Positions 40,255 to 51,515 of a DNA stretch of 64,000 bases are shown in pieces (the stretch's first letter is position 1; the number at the start of each line of letters is the position of its first letter). This DNA is from Alkalibacillus filiformis (GTDB lineage: Bacteria; Bacillota; Bacilli; Bacillales; Alkalibacillaceae), in contig NZ_JAUSUP010000001.1 of NCBI RefSeq assembly GCF_030814115.1, positions 744,001 to 808,000 of the forward strand, written 5' to 3'. The notes under the pieces are model-generated. The model did not search any database. It saw only the letters and a list, made by a program, of their open reading frames with translations, and was not told the DNA's origin. Position numbers and translations under genes: made by a program.

Positions 40255-41373
40255 TTATTCACCTTTAAATGCCCGTTTAAAGCGTTTAAATAAATTATCT
40301 TGTTGTTCATCTAAAGAGTCTTCACCACTTTGTTCATGGAATTCTCTTAATAATTCTTTTTGTTGATCAGTTAAGTTTTTAGGAACCATCACTTTAACTA
40401 AAATATGCTGATCACCTTGACCGTAACCGTGAACATTTGGTGCACCTTTACCTTTTAATCTAAAATGTGTACCTGTTTGTGTTCCAGCTGGTATTTTTAA
40501 TTTAACACGTCCGTGTACAGTTGGAACTTCAAGTTCATCACCTAAAGCTGCTTGTGTAAAAGTAATTGGAATTTCACACAAAATGTCGTCTCCATCACGT
40601 TCAAAGAACTCATGTCGCTTAACACGTACAACGACAAATAGATCGCCTGGAGGACCTCCATTTTCTCCTGGACCACCTTGACCAGAAACTCTAATTTGCT
40701 GGCCGTCTTCTATACCACCAGGAATTCGAATATCAATGTTTTTGCGTCTTTTTACATTTCCTGCGCCACCACATGTAGAACATTTATCTTCTACGAATTG
40801 GCCTGTTCCTGAACAATGGTTACAAACTCTTCTATTAACTACACGTCCAAACGGTGTATTTTGTTCAACATTCATTTGTCCTGCACCATTACAATGTGAA
40901 CAAGTCGTCACATTAGACCCAGGCTTCGCACCTGAACCATCACATGTTTCACACGATTCTTCTTTCGGAATATAAATAGTCGTTTCTTTACCAAATACAG
41001 CTTCTTCAAAATCAATTTCCATTGTATATTGAAGGTCTTGACCTTGTCTTGGTGCGTTAGGGTCTCTACGCCCTCCGCCACCGAAGAACATATCAAAAAT
41101 ATCACCAAAGTCGCCGAAGCCTTCAGCTCCACCACCAAATCCTTGGCCTTGCTGTGCTCCTGCGTGACCAAACCGATCATATTGTTGACGTTTTTGATCA
41201 CTGCTTAGCGTTTCATAAGCTTCTTTTACTTCTTTAAATTTATCACCAGCGTTTTCTTCCTCGCTAACGTCTGGGTGATACTGTCTTGCTAATTTTCTAT
41301 AAGCTTTTTTAATTTCATCTTTTGAGGCATCTTTTGATACACCTAATACCTCATAATAGTCTCGTTTACTCAA
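40255..41373 (-). CDS. dnaJ: Co-chaperone DnaJ
   Basis: 372 residues. J-domain with HPD in ARQYHPDVS, Gly/Phe-rich linker (about 75-110), four zinc repeats [32 protein letters not shown] and the C-terminal substrate domain. Stimulates the DnaK ATPase. It starts with TTG at 41371-41373 after GGGAGTG, a weaker start than dnaK's. Confidence 0.97.
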   Translation of the reverse strand: MSKRDYYEVLGVSKDASKDEIKKAYRKLARQYHPDVSEEENAGDKFKEVKEAYETLSSDQKRQQYDRFGHAGAQQGQGFGGGAEGFGDFGDIFDMFFGGGGRRDPNAPRQGQDLQYTMEIDFEEAVFGKETTIYIPKEESCETCDGSGAKPGSNVTTCSHCNGAGQMNVEQNTPFGRVVNRRVCNHCSGTGQFVEDKCSTCGGAGNVKRRKNIDIRIPGGIEDGQQIRVSGQGGPGENGGPPGDLFVVVRVKRHEFFERDGDDILCEIPITFTQAALGDELEVPTVHGRVKLKIPAGTQTGTHFRLKGKGAPNVHGYGQGDQHILVKVMVPKNLTDQQKELLREFHEQSGEDSLDEQQDNLFKRFKRAFKGE

Positions 41374-41481
41374 TTGAAGACCACACTCCCGTATCTTCTC
41401 GCATAAAGTTTATCATAACATTTTTATTATATTAACTGCAATTATCCACAAATAGTTAAACCCATTTCAGAACTCATAAAG

Positions 41482-41522
41482 AAAGCCAAAGCCAAGGGTA
41501 AGATATTCTTGACTTTGACTTT
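41482..41522 (-). terminator. Hairpin between dnaK and dnaJ
   Basis: AAAGTCAAAGTCAAG pairs with CTTGGCTTTGGCTTT on the minus strand through several G-U pairs. The sequence after it (CTTTATGAG) is only weakly T-rich, so it may lower rather than stop transcription into dnaJ. Confidence 0.55.
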
Positions 41523-41547
41523 GAACTTAAAAGCAGTTTAATCAGAC

Positions 41548-43407
<1,860 letters not shown>

Positions 43408-44001
43408 TTATTCGTTTACTTTAACCATAGCTGGTCTAATAACGCGATCTTTTAGTTGATATCCTTTTTGTAATACTTCAATTACTTGATTAGATTCATA
43501 ACCTTCTTCACTAACCTGCATGACAGCTTGGTGTTTTTGTGGATCAAATTGAACACCATCTGCTTCAACTTCCTCAATTCCATGTTGCTCTAAAGCTTGC
43601 CTAAATTGGTTATATACCATTTCCAATCCTTCAGCAAATGAATTCGTGCTTTCATCATTAACTTCTACTTGTAAAGCACGTTCAAAGTTATCAAGAACAG
43701 GAATTAAGTCGTTTGCTATGTCTTGAGATTTATACTTTAAGTCAGCTTCTTTCTCTTTCTTTGTACGACGGCGGAAGTTATCGAAATCAGCTTGAAGTCT
43801 TGCTAACTTATCTTGCAAGGCCTCTTTCTCTTGTTTGATTTCTTCAAGTTCAGATAGTTGTTCATCTGCTTCGCCTTCAACTTCATCTGAATGTTGCTCG
43901 ACCGTCTCATCATTAACAGAGTCTGACTCTTGATCTTCCATATATTCATCATTTACTACATCTTCTGTTAAATCTTCATGACCTTTGTTTTGTTCATTCA
44001 T
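43408..44001 (-). CDS. grpE: Nucleotide exchange factor GrpE
   Basis: 197 residues from the ATG at 44001; an in-frame GTG at 44010 is inside the GGGGGTGA site. Very acidic N-terminal 55 residues, long coiled coil (about 55-105; [18 protein letters not shown]) and C-terminal beta-wing with [18 protein letters not shown]. Releases ADP from DnaK. Confidence 0.96.
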   Translation of the reverse strand: MNEQNKGHEDLTEDVVNDEYMEDQESDSVNDETVEQHSDEVEGEADEQLSELEEIKQEKEALQDKLARLQADFDNFRRRTKKEKEADLKYKSQDIANDLIPVLDNFERALQVEVNDESTNSFAEGLEMVYNQFRQALEQHGIEEVEADGVQFDPQKHQAVMQVSEEGYESNQVIEVLQKGYQLKDRVIRPAMVKVNE

Positions 44002-44088
44002 TACTGTCACCCCCTACTCATACGTTTCTTTCACCAATTGTTAAATATATCATTTTAATTGTTAAAACAAAACCCTGACGCTAAATAA

Positions 44089-44118
44089 ACTTGGCAAATT
44101 TGTAGAAATTCGCCAAGT
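44089..44118 (-). other. Stable stem-loop in the hrcA-grpE gap
   Basis: ACTTGGCGAATTTC and AAATTTGCCAAGT face each other on the minus strand around TAC. No T-run follows, so it is not a standard terminator. In B. subtilis the dnaK-operon mRNA is cut between hrcA and grpE; this stem is a candidate for the equivalent processing or stability element. Confidence 0.6.
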
Positions 44119-44162
44119 CATTAGCAAAGGTTCACAAACCTAGAAACATTGTTCCCTCATTT

Positions 44163-45191
44163 TTAATCATTAAACCATCTATAAAGTGATTGGCTCATAT
44201 GATTAGACCATAAATCTAACAATGACACAGCTTTAGCATATTCCATTCGTGTTGGTCCGAGTAATGCAATAGTACCTATTTGGTTTTCACCTAAAGTATA
44301 GGTAGCTGTGATGAGTGTGCAATTGTTCATCACTTCCATTTCATTTTCATGACCGATTGAAATTTTTAATCCTTCTTGGTTAGTTTTTAAGATCGGGGCG
44401 ATTTGGTCTTCACTCTCCATTACATTAAATAAAGAGCGTGCCTTTTCAATATCATTAAATTCTGGTTGCATTAATATATTTGATTTACCACTGACATATA
44501 AACTAGTCGTTTGATGGTTAAACAAAGCTTTCTGTATTAAGTCATATGACTTTTGGAAGTTTGAAGTATACCGATTGATTAAGTCGATCACTTCAGTTTC
44601 AATCATTCGATCTAAATAAATGATTGGCACACCCACTAACTTCTCATTTAATATATTGACAACCTTTTCTAAATCAGAGTGATCGATTTCTGATGGGACA
44701 GCAAATGAGCGATGCTCCACATGACCAGTATCGGTTACTAAGATCGCAATAGCTGACTGTTTATTAATGGGAACAATTTGCAACTGCTTAAGCTTTGTTT
44801 CATACACCTCTGGCCCAAGTACTAACGTTGTGTACTGTGTTAGCTCTGATAAGATATGAGCAGAGTTTTGCATGACTTTTTCCATCTCAATCATTCGATC
44901 ATCAAATTGAGATTGAACTAGACGCACTTCATCACTTGATAACTGTAGTGGCGACATCATATGATCAACATAAAATCGATATCCCTTTTCTGAAGGAATA
45001 CGACCTGATGAACTATGTGTCTTCGAAAGAAAACCTTCATCCTCCAAATCGGCCATGTCATTGCGAATGGTAGCTGGGCTGTATGCAACATCTTCTCTTT
45101 TCGCAATGTTTCGCGAACCAATTGGCTGTGCTGTCTCAATAAATTCATCAATAATAACTTTCAAAACCAATGCTTGACGTTCTGTAAGCAT
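44163..45191 (-). CDS. hrcA: Heat-inducible repressor HrcA
   Basis: 342 residues from the ATG at 45191, which has AGGGGTG six bases upstream; the frame opens further up inside the CIRCE. Winged-helix N-terminus (TERQALVLKVIIDEF; YSPATIRNDMADLEDEG) and GAF-like core. Binds CIRCE and needs GroE for activity. First gene of hrcA-grpE-dnaK-dnaJ. Confidence 0.96.
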   Translation of the reverse strand: MLTERQALVLKVIIDEFIETAQPIGSRNIAKREDVAYSPATIRNDMADLEDEGFLSKTHSSSGRIPSEKGYRFYVDHMMSPLQLSSDEVRLVQSQFDDRMIEMEKVMQNSAHILSELTQYTTLVLGPEVYETKLKQLQIVPINKQSAIAILVTDTGHVEHRSFAVPSEIDHSDLEKVVNILNEKLVGVPIIYLDRMIETEVIDLINRYTSNFQKSYDLIQKALFNHQTTSLYVSGKSNILMQPEFNDIEKARSLFNVMESEDQIAPILKTNQEGLKISIGHENEMEVMNNCTLITATYTLGENQIGTIALLGPTRMEYAKAVSLLDLWSNHMSQSLYRWFND

Positions 45192-45205
45192 ATGCATCAC
45201 CCCTG

Positions 45206-45232
45206 TTAGCACTCACCTTTAACGAGTGCTAA
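45206..45232. promoter_or_regulatory. CIRCE operator (HrcA binding site)
   Basis: Perfect TTAGCACTC (45206-45214), nine-base spacer, GAGTGCTAA (45224-45232). It lies in the leader just before hrcA, so HrcA represses its own operon. Confidence 0.97.
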
Positions 45233-45244
45233 TTCTATTTATAA

Positions 45245-45271
45245 ATTATCAAAATCATGAATGACTGTCAA
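45245..45271 (-). promoter_or_regulatory. Candidate sigma-A promoter of the heat-shock operon
   Basis: On the minus strand TTGACA (45266-45271) and GATAAT (45245-45250) are 15 bases apart, directly upstream of the CIRCE. The spacer is shorter than ideal. The -35 lies within the last codons of hemW. Confidence 0.55.
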
Positions 45272-46433
45272 TTGGAAACTTCTTATTCCAAACATCATCA
45301 TTTATAAGAAATGAGGCAAAAACATCATTACCGAACAACATACCGTCATGAGTCATTGAAATCGTATCTCCACGCTGTACGATCCACTCCTTGTTAACTA
45401 AATAATCAATCTCCTCTTGATAAAGGTCAAAGAAAGAAAAACGGTATCGTTCTTTGAAATGGTGATCCGACACTCCAGATTTCCTACGTAACCCTAAAAA
45501 CATCTCTTCTTCTACTTGTTCTTTTAATGTGACTATCTCTGAATGTAAAACAGGTTTTAAACCTTGTTTGATTCGATCTTCATAATGATTAACGGGTCTT
45601 AAATTGACATAACGCTCACCATTTAAGTAACCATGTGCACCTGCACCAAAAGCATAATATGGCACATTATCCCAATATGTTAAATTGTGTTTACTTTCAT
45701 AACCAGGCTTTGAAAAATTACTTACTTCATAATGCTGCAACCCTTGTTCTTCCATAAGGTTAACTAAAGAATGGAACATTTGTGCTTCAACTTCTTCTTT
45801 CGGTTTTGATAGTTTCCCTTTTTGATACCGCATATAAAAAACGGTTTTAGGCTCAATTTGTAATGCATATGAAGAATAGTGTGGTAAATCAAAAGATAAA
45901 GCTTTCTTTAGCGTTGTTTCAAAATGTTCCAACGTTTGACTCGGTAAGGCATAAATAAAGTCCATGCTAATGTTAGTTAATCCATATTGTTGTAACAATT
46001 GTACCGAGCGTTCAACATCATCAACAGTATGAATTCGGTTCATTTCTTTTAGGTAGTCATTGTCTAAAACTTGTACCCCTAATGAAACACGATTAATCCC
46101 ATATTGAGCCATCAACTTCACATGCCCTTCATGAAACTCCCCAGGGTTTGCTTCAATCGTGAACTCTTCAACCTTTTCAATGTTAAAGTAGTTCGAAATG
46201 GTTTGGAAAAGCTTCTCTAATTGATTCTCGTTCAAACTAGTTGGCGTCCCTCCACCAATATAGATCGTTCTGACCGAAACAGGTTCATCTTTTATATACA
46301 TACTTATCTCTTCATTTAAAGAGTTTAAGTACGAATCAGCAATCCCTTCATGATAATACATCTTCGCAAAATCACAGTAATGACATATTTCATGACAAAA
46401 CGGAATGTGTATATAAACAGCTTGTACACTCAT
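45255..46433 (-). CDS. hemW: Radical SAM haem chaperone HemW
   Basis: 392 residues. HIPFC13-HEIC17-HYC20-DF is the HemW form of the radical-SAM motif, including the extra Cys/Phe pattern that separates it from HemN. YIGGGTPTSL follows, and the HemN C-terminal domain is present. Handles haem insertion into respiratory enzymes rather than coproporphyrinogen oxidation. Follows lepA by about 75 bases across a terminator. Confidence 0.93.
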   Translation of the reverse strand: MSVQAVYIHIPFCHEICHYCDFAKMYYHEGIADSYLNSLNEEISMYIKDEPVSVRTIYIGGGTPTSLNENQLEKLFQTISNYFNIEKVEEFTIEANPGEFHEGHVKLMAQYGINRVSLGVQVLDNDYLKEMNRIHTVDDVERSVQLLQQYGLTNISMDFIYALPSQTLEHFETTLKKALSFDLPHYSSYALQIEPKTVFYMRYQKGKLSKPKEEVEAQMFHSLVNLMEEQGLQHYEVSNFSKPGYESKHNLTYWDNVPYYAFGAGAHGYLNGERYVNLRPVNHYEDRIKQGLKPVLHSEIVTLKEQVEEEMFLGLRRKSGVSDHHFKERYRFSFFDLYQEEIDYLVNKEWIVQRGDTISMTHDGMLFGNDVFASFLINDDVWNKKFPIDSHS

Positions 46434-46473
46434 ATAATCCCTTCTCTCACTAAAATCATTCTTTTAAACAGAT

Positions 46474-46506
46474 AAAAGGGCAGACCTTAATCGGCCGGCC
46501 CTTTTT
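46474..46506 (-). terminator. Terminator after lepA
   Basis: AAAAGGGC and GCCCTTTT form the stem with a GGCCGGCC-containing loop side. In the minus direction TTTTATCTG follows. It begins a few bases after the lepA stop. Confidence 0.7.
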
Positions 46507-46509
46507 AAA

Positions 46510-48327
46510 TTAATTTTGGTCATCATCCATCTCTAATACTGACATAAAGGCTTCTTGAGGCACTTCCACTTTTCCTACCATCTTCATACGTTGTTTACCT
46601 TCTTTTTGCTTCTCTAACAACTTACGTTTACGAGTAATGTCACCCCCGTAACATTTTGATAGAACGTTTTTACGCATAGCCTTAATTGTCGTACGAGCAA
46701 TAATTTTATTACCAATTGCTGCTTGAACAGGTACTTCAAACTGCTGTCTTGGAATTAAATTTTTTAGCTTTTCTGCTATTTGCTTTCCTCGATGGTAAGC
46801 GAAGTCTCGATGCACAATAAATGATAACGCATCAATCGTTTCACCATTTAATAGAATATCCATTTTAACTAAGTCAGAAGGTTTATAACCACTTAACTCA
46901 TAATCAAAAGATGCATATCCTTTTGTCTGTGATTTCAATCGATCAAAGAAATCATATACAATCTCTGATAGCGGAATATCATATACAATGTTGACACGGT
47001 TTTCATCCATATACTGCATATCAGAATACTCGCCACGTTTCTTTTGACAGATTTCCATAACAGGACCAACATATTCGTTTGGGACCATAACAGATGCTGT
47101 TACAAATGGTTCGCGGACTTCTTTAATTTGCTGAGTCTCAGGCATAAGTGATGGGTTTTCAATTTCAATTACTTCATCATCACTCATCTCAACTTCATAA
47201 ATTACACTAGGTGCTGTCGTAATCAGTTGAATATTAAATTCACGCTCGATACGCTCTTGAATAATCTCCATGTGTAATAGTCCTAGAAATCCACAACGGA
47301 AGCCAAACCCTAATGCTTGAGACGTTTCTGCTTCATACTGCAATGATGAGTCATTTAATTCTAGGCGTTCTAAAGCATCACGTAAATCGTTATAGTCATC
47401 AGCACTTACAGGGAACAGCCCACAATATACCATAGGGTTTAGACGACGATAACCTGGCAATGGCTCATCAGCTGGGTTCTTAGCTAATGTAATAGTATCA
47501 CCAACACGAGTATGTTTAACATTTTTAATAGAAGCTGTTAAAAAGCCAACGTCACCTACAGATAACTCTTTCTTTTTCACTGGATTAGGTGTGAAAACGC
47601 CTAACTCATTAATTTCAAATTCTTTATCAGTTTGCATCATCTTAATCTTATCGCCAATTTTAAGGGAACCTTCTTTAATACATGTATACGCTATGACACC
47701 ACGGTAAGAGTCATACAAGGAATCAAAGATCAACGCTTTTGTTGGGTCTTCTTGATTACCTTCAGGTGCTGGGATGTCTGTGACAATACGTTCCATAATT
47801 TCGTCAATCCCTTTACCATCTTTAGCTGAAGCTAAAATGGCTTCATCACCATCGATGCCAATGACGTCTTCGATTTCTTGTTTAACTCGATCCACATCTG
47901 CACTTGGTAGATCAATCTTATTAATGACTGGAATAATTTCTAAATCATTATCAAGCGCTAAATAGACGTTCGCTAACGTTTGAGCTTCTATCCCCTGAGC
48001 AGCGTCTACAACTAAAATAGCCCCTTCACAAGCTGCTAAGCTACGTGATACTTCATATGTAAAGTCGACGTGGCCTGGGGTGTCAATTAAATGAAAGATA
48101 TAATCTTCCCCGTCACTTGCTTCGTACTCAAGCTGCACAGAATTTAGTTTAATCGTAATTCCACGTTCACGTTCCAAATCCATCGCATCTAAGTACTGAT
48201 CTTTCATCTCACGGTCTGTTAATGCTTTCGTTTTTTCTAGTATTCGATCCGCTAAAGTCGACTTTCCATGGTCGATATGAGCTATAATCGAGAAATTTCG
48301 AATGTTTTCTTGTCTTTTATTAGTCAA
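46510..48327 (-). CDS. lepA: Elongation factor 4 (LepA)
   Basis: 605 residues. GTPase motifs [19 protein letters not shown] and [11 protein letters not shown]-like domains; LepA-specific C-terminal domain ending in [17 protein letters not shown] ribosome-associated GTPase that acts in initiation/assembly or back-translocation. Start is TTG at 48325-48327 with CAGGAG upstream. Confidence 0.96.
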   Translation of the reverse strand: MTNKRQENIRNFSIIAHIDHGKSTLADRILEKTKALTDREMKDQYLDAMDLERERGITIKLNSVQLEYEASDGEDYIFHLIDTPGHVDFTYEVSRSLAACEGAILVVDAAQGIEAQTLANVYLALDNDLEIIPVINKIDLPSADVDRVKQEIEDVIGIDGDEAILASAKDGKGIDEIMERIVTDIPAPEGNQEDPTKALIFDSLYDSYRGVIAYTCIKEGSLKIGDKIKMMQTDKEFEINELGVFTPNPVKKKELSVGDVGFLTASIKNVKHTRVGDTITLAKNPADEPLPGYRRLNPMVYCGLFPVSADDYNDLRDALERLELNDSSLQYEAETSQALGFGFRCGFLGLLHMEIIQERIEREFNIQLITTAPSVIYEVEMSDDEVIEIENPSLMPETQQIKEVREPFVTASVMVPNEYVGPVMEICQKKRGEYSDMQYMDENRVNIVYDIPLSEIVYDFFDRLKSQTKGYASFDYELSGYKPSDLVKMDILLNGETIDALSFIVHRDFAYHRGKQIAEKLKNLIPRQQFEVPVQAAIGNKIIARTTIKAMRKNVLSKCYGGDITRKRKLLEKQKEGKQRMKMVGKVEVPQEAFMSVLEMDDDQN

Positions 48328-48422
48328 AATTTACCACTCCTGTCACGTCCATTCGCTAGCTCGATTATAGCAATACCGAGCATTTTATTCAATTATAGTT
48401 ACATCGATTTATTAAATATCTA

Positions 48423-48719
48423 TCATAAACCAAAGGTCGCGGCTAACCTATGAAAGATATGAAATAGAAAAGTAAAGATATTTTTAACATAAGTTTCAAT
48501 TACAGAAGCAATAGAATAAAGCCCCGTTTGATTTTCTTTTATTTCTTGGTCTTGAATAATTCGCTCATGCCTTTCTGAGAAGGAGTCTGTTTCTTGCTCT
48601 GCCAATTGTTCTTCTTGTTGAATTACTGCAACTTGATCCTCTGTTTGGCCAAACTCTACACCCAACTGAAAAATGATAAATATAACAACTGCCCATCCGA
48701 TTAATCTCAAGAAATCCAA
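48423..48719 (-). CDS. YqxA-like small membrane protein (DUF3679)
   Basis: Up to 98 residues. One N-terminal membrane helix (LIGWAVVIFIIFQLGVEFG) followed by an acidic, helical region and a hydrophobic C-terminus. B. subtilis yqxA lies between spoIIP and lepA, as here. The frame opens with TTG at 48719, immediately after AAGGAAGGGG; a TTG at 48710 is better spaced and may be the true start. Function unknown. Confidence 0.65.
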   Translation of the reverse strand: MDFLRLIGWAVVIFIIFQLGVEFGQTEDQVAVIQQEEQLAEQETDSFSERHERIIQDQEIKENQTGLYSIASVIETYVKNIFTFLFHIFHRLAATFGL

Positions 48720-48728
48720 CCCCTTCCT

Positions 48729-49841
48729 TTAATTATTTTGATTTTGATAATATTCAGCAAAGACCTCTGCAAATTTTTCAAGACTACGGTTTAACTCTTC
48801 AAAGTTGTTATCTACTCCACCAACTTCTAATAAAATTTTCTGATCATCTATATCTTGGTTAAACACCCCATTTGTTCTTGGACCTTGCTTAACTTCAACA
48901 CCTCGACTCAAGGTTGGGTACCTTTCTTCTAACATTTGATGTAATTCAGCTGCGAATCGTAAGTTCCCATCGTAGTTTTCATGGTTACCTCCAACGATAA
49001 ACATTAGTTTGGCAACTGACTGTCCATTAATCTCGGTTGTTGTAATGTGATGTGGTTGAGCATCACGGTGTATGTCGACAAAATACTCTATATCATCATT
49101 CTCTTCAATTGATTGCTCTAATACTCGTCTTGCTACGTTATATGAATCAGCATAAGCTAAATCTTCTTGCTGTAGTACTTGGTAATGATCGGTTTGATCA
49201 ACATGTGATTCTATACCATACTCACCTAACATACGTTGGAGGTTAAGACTTAAATCAACAACGTTCTCTGTATGACTAAAGGCTTCATGAGCACTCGTCC
49301 CTTCGTCCATGTATGGTAGAAAGGCTTCTCTGTTATGTGCATTATAAATAAAAACAGATTGGTTTTCGTAATCCTCTACCTGGCGTTCTTCATTGACTTC
49401 CACTTCGTCTTCCGCTTCAAAAATGTACTCTGGTGGGGCTGATTCAATTGAAGTTGTAAAATAGTTCGTCCCACTTCCAGCGATAACAATTGTGCTATCT
49501 TGACCAGGAAAATTTGGCAATTCGTGACCAAACAACATTCTTAAATCTTGATAAGGTAAATCTGTAATGGCAGGTATAATCACGCTCGAAAATGTTAACG
49601 GTTCTTCTTGTTGGTCCAATACACCCGACATTATGGGTTGGTCTACTGTCATTAAATACGAAAAAGAAGCACCATCGATTTCATTCACCCAGCCTTGAAG
49701 AATGTTCGTTGATGCTTCTGAGAAGTTTTTGGAGAATAAAGGAATTAACATCCATACACATAAAAATAAAATGATAAACATGAGAAACGGGTTTCGTTTT
49801 AATTGTTTAACTTTGTTATGATTAAAATTAAGTTTATTCAT
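48729..49841 (-). CDS. spoIIP: Stage II sporulation protein P
   Basis: 370 residues. An N-terminal membrane helix (about 18-40), an acidic middle, then the amidase/endopeptidase domain with FIYNAHNREAF, FVDIHRDAQ, FIVGGNHENY and LLEVGGVDN. Part of the SpoIIDMP machine that degrades peptidoglycan during engulfment. Its ATG at 49841 sits at the foot of a hairpin that pairs the AAAAGGT next to the start with a segment after the gpr stop. Confidence 0.93.
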   Translation of the reverse strand: MNKLNFNHNKVKQLKRNPFLMFIILFLCVWMLIPLFSKNFSEASTNILQGWVNEIDGASFSYLMTVDQPIMSGVLDQQEEPLTFSSVIIPAITDLPYQDLRMLFGHELPNFPGQDSTIVIAGSGTNYFTTSIESAPPEYIFEAEDEVEVNEERQVEDYENQSVFIYNAHNREAFLPYMDEGTSAHEAFSHTENVVDLSLNLQRMLGEYGIESHVDQTDHYQVLQQEDLAYADSYNVARRVLEQSIEENDDIEYFVDIHRDAQPHHITTTEINGQSVAKLMFIVGGNHENYDGNLRFAAELHQMLEERYPTLSRGVEVKQGPRTNGVFNQDIDDQKILLEVGGVDNNFEELNRSLEKFAEVFAEYYQNQNN

Positions 49842-49842
49842 G

Positions 49843-49901
49843 ACCTTTTCAACCCTTCTATTAAAGTTCTATTAAAACTTTATTCAAATAGTTGAAAAGG
49901 T
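49843..49901 (-). promoter_or_regulatory. Hairpin in the gpr-spoIIP gap masking the spoIIP start region
   Basis: ACCTTTTCAAC (right side, after the gpr stop) and GTTGAAAAGGT (ending one base from the spoIIP ATG) are perfect 11-bp complements; inner AAAGT/ACTTT segments can extend the fold. No T-run follows, so control of translation is more likely than termination. Confidence 0.5.
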
Positions 49902-49909
49902 AGAACTAA

Positions 49910-51004
49910 TTAATTAAGAAAATCTCGAACGTTTTCTTGTTTAATATGTGAGTGCAAGCCTTGGTTTATGCCAGATGCAACGAGTTTACTCATGTGATCA
50001 ATAACATCGTCAACTTCTTTAGGCGTTACCATTAAGTTATGACCAATTGGGCTTAATACTTCACGGATTAATTGTCTTTTTTCATCTTCTGACAGTGATC
50101 CGACTACACCTAAGTATTTTTCTTTCGATTCGTCATCTGGTAAATCTTTATCTGTCAGTTCTACTCGTTCACCAAATGTCATACCTACAGGTGTTAGCGC
50201 TTTACTCGCCTGATCACCCTCTCGCATTTCTCTACCGAAGTGTTTCAAAATATAATCAATCGTATCTGCTGTGATTGTAACGGCATCGACTACTGTTGGA
50301 ATCCCGATTGAGAAAACAGGTACTTCTAACGTTTTTTCACTCACTTCTTTACGATCATTACCTACACCTGAACCTGGATGAATGCCCGTGTCAGATAATT
50401 GAACAGTTGTATTAACCCGATCAACTGACCTAGCTGCCAAAGCATCAATGACAATAATAAAATCAGGCTTCGTCTCTTTAACCGCACCAAAAATTAAATC
50501 ACTCGTTTCAATTCCGGTAAGTCCCATCACACCTGGTGTGAAAGCTGAGACAGGTCTAAAGCCTTTCTCGACTGTTTCTGGTTGTAACTTGAATAAATGT
50601 TGAGTAATATACGCTTTTTTTAAAGCTTGTGGCCCTAACGCATCAGGCGTTACATAATCATTACCCAATCCAACAATTAAGCAATTCGCATCTGGGTGGA
50701 TATCATGCATTTTAATTAATCTTTCAATTTCTGCACCTAAAATTGTTGCAATTTTCTTCTCAAACTTATAATCCAGATCTCTTAACTTTTGTGATTCAAT
50801 GGTAATGTAATGTCCTGCACTTTTCCCGACACGTTCACTACCTTCTTCATCAATTTTTACCCTTGTTAGCTTAACATCCTCTTCTTGGTATTCCTTTATA
50901 ATAATGCCATCTAGTTCTTCCTTTTTATCAGGGTTTCTCTCTATAAACATTTCCCTTGCTTCTACTGCTAAGTCAGTACGTGGTCCAACAAATTTTTCTG
51001 TCAT
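49910..51004 (-). CDS. gpr: Germination protease (GPR)
   Basis: 364 residues from the second ATG (51004), six bases after GGAGGT; the first ATG at 51010 touches the site. N-terminal propeptide contains RTDLAVEA, the region of autoprocessing. Core motifs GLGNDYVTPDALGP, APGVMGLTG-like TPGVMGLTGIE and IDALAARSVDRVNTT. Degrades small acid-soluble spore proteins at germination. Upstream of spoIIP as in B. subtilis. Confidence 0.96.
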   Translation of the reverse strand: MTEKFVGPRTDLAVEAREMFIERNPDKKEELDGIIIKEYQEEDVKLTRVKIDEEGSERVGKSAGHYITIESQKLRDLDYKFEKKIATILGAEIERLIKMHDIHPDANCLIVGLGNDYVTPDALGPQALKKAYITQHLFKLQPETVEKGFRPVSAFTPGVMGLTGIETSDLIFGAVKETKPDFIIVIDALAARSVDRVNTTVQLSDTGIHPGSGVGNDRKEVSEKTLEVPVFSIGIPTVVDAVTITADTIDYILKHFGREMREGDQASKALTPVGMTFGERVELTDKDLPDDESKEKYLGVVGSLSEDEKRQLIREVLSPIGHNLMVTPKEVDDVIDHMSKLVASGINQGLHSHIKQENVRDFLN

Positions 51005-51026
51005 TTTCATACCTCCTATCTAAAAT

Positions 51027-51055
51027 TAGCGTTTCCAATATGTTATAATTTAAAC
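51027..51055 (-). promoter_or_regulatory. Candidate sigma-F/sigma-G promoter of gpr
   Basis: On the minus strand GTTTA (51051-51055) lies 14 bases before GGAAACGCTA (51027-51036), a nine-of-ten fit to the forespore -10 consensus GGNRANAMTR as I recall it. gpr is known to be a forespore gene. Confidence 0.45.
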
Positions 51056-51084
51056 GACAAGCGAGGCTTCTTGACACCAAACTA

Positions 51085-51113
51085 TTGAAAACTAGTCAGT
51101 GCTTTGATAAAAT
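51085..51113 (+). promoter_or_regulatory. Sigma-A promoter of rpsT
   Basis: TTGAAA (51085-51090), 17-base spacer, TAAAAT (51108-51113), about 60 bases before the rpsT ATG. A second TTGACA at 51071-51076 has no matching -10. Confidence 0.65.
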
Positions 51114-51176
51114 GACTTTTGTCCAAGATAGAAACGAACTATTGTATAGGACAGATTCATCAGGAGGTGAAAGGAA

Positions 51177-51443
51177 ATGGCAAATAACCCACAAGCGGTA
51201 AAACGAATTCGTGTAAACCAAGATAAGCGTGAGCGTAACCAAATTGTACGTTCAGATATGCGCAGTGCTGTTAAGAGTGTTGAAACAGCAGTTAAGCAAA
51301 ACGATGCTTCTGCAGCACAAGATCTTCTAAAAACAGCAGTAAGCAAAATCGACAAAGCTGTTCAACGTGGCATTGTTCATAAAAATAACGGTGACCGTAA
51401 GAAGAGTAGCTTAACAACTAAAGTTAACAAAATTGCTAACTAA
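51177..51443 (+). CDS. rpsT: 30S ribosomal protein S20
   Basis: 88 residues, all-helical and basic: ANNPQAVKRIRVNQ at the start, RSDMRSAVKSVETAV in the middle and VQRGIVHKNNGDRKKSSL near the end, all typical S20. ATG with AGGAGGTGAAAGG upstream. Divergent from gpr and with its own promoter and terminator. Confidence 0.98.
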   Translation: MANNPQAVKRIRVNQDKRERNQIVRSDMRSAVKSVETAVKQNDASAAQDLLKTAVSKIDKAVQRGIVHKNNGDRKKSSLTTKVNKIAN

Positions 51444-51460
51444 TTAATTTTTAATGAAAA

Positions 51461-51512
51461 AGGCTGTCCCCACAAAGTCATGTAATTGACTTATGGGAAC
51501 AGCCTTTTTTTT
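51461..51512. terminator. Terminator shared by rpsT and holA
   Basis: AAGGCTGT(CCC) and GGGAACAGCCTT form the stem, followed by a plus-strand run of T; A-rich sequence on the left serves the convergent holA transcript. Confidence 0.85.
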
Positions 51513-51515
51513 GAG

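Noticed and set aside
51092-51355. 87-residue minus-strand frame opposite rpsT
   Set aside because: Shadow of the S20 gene.
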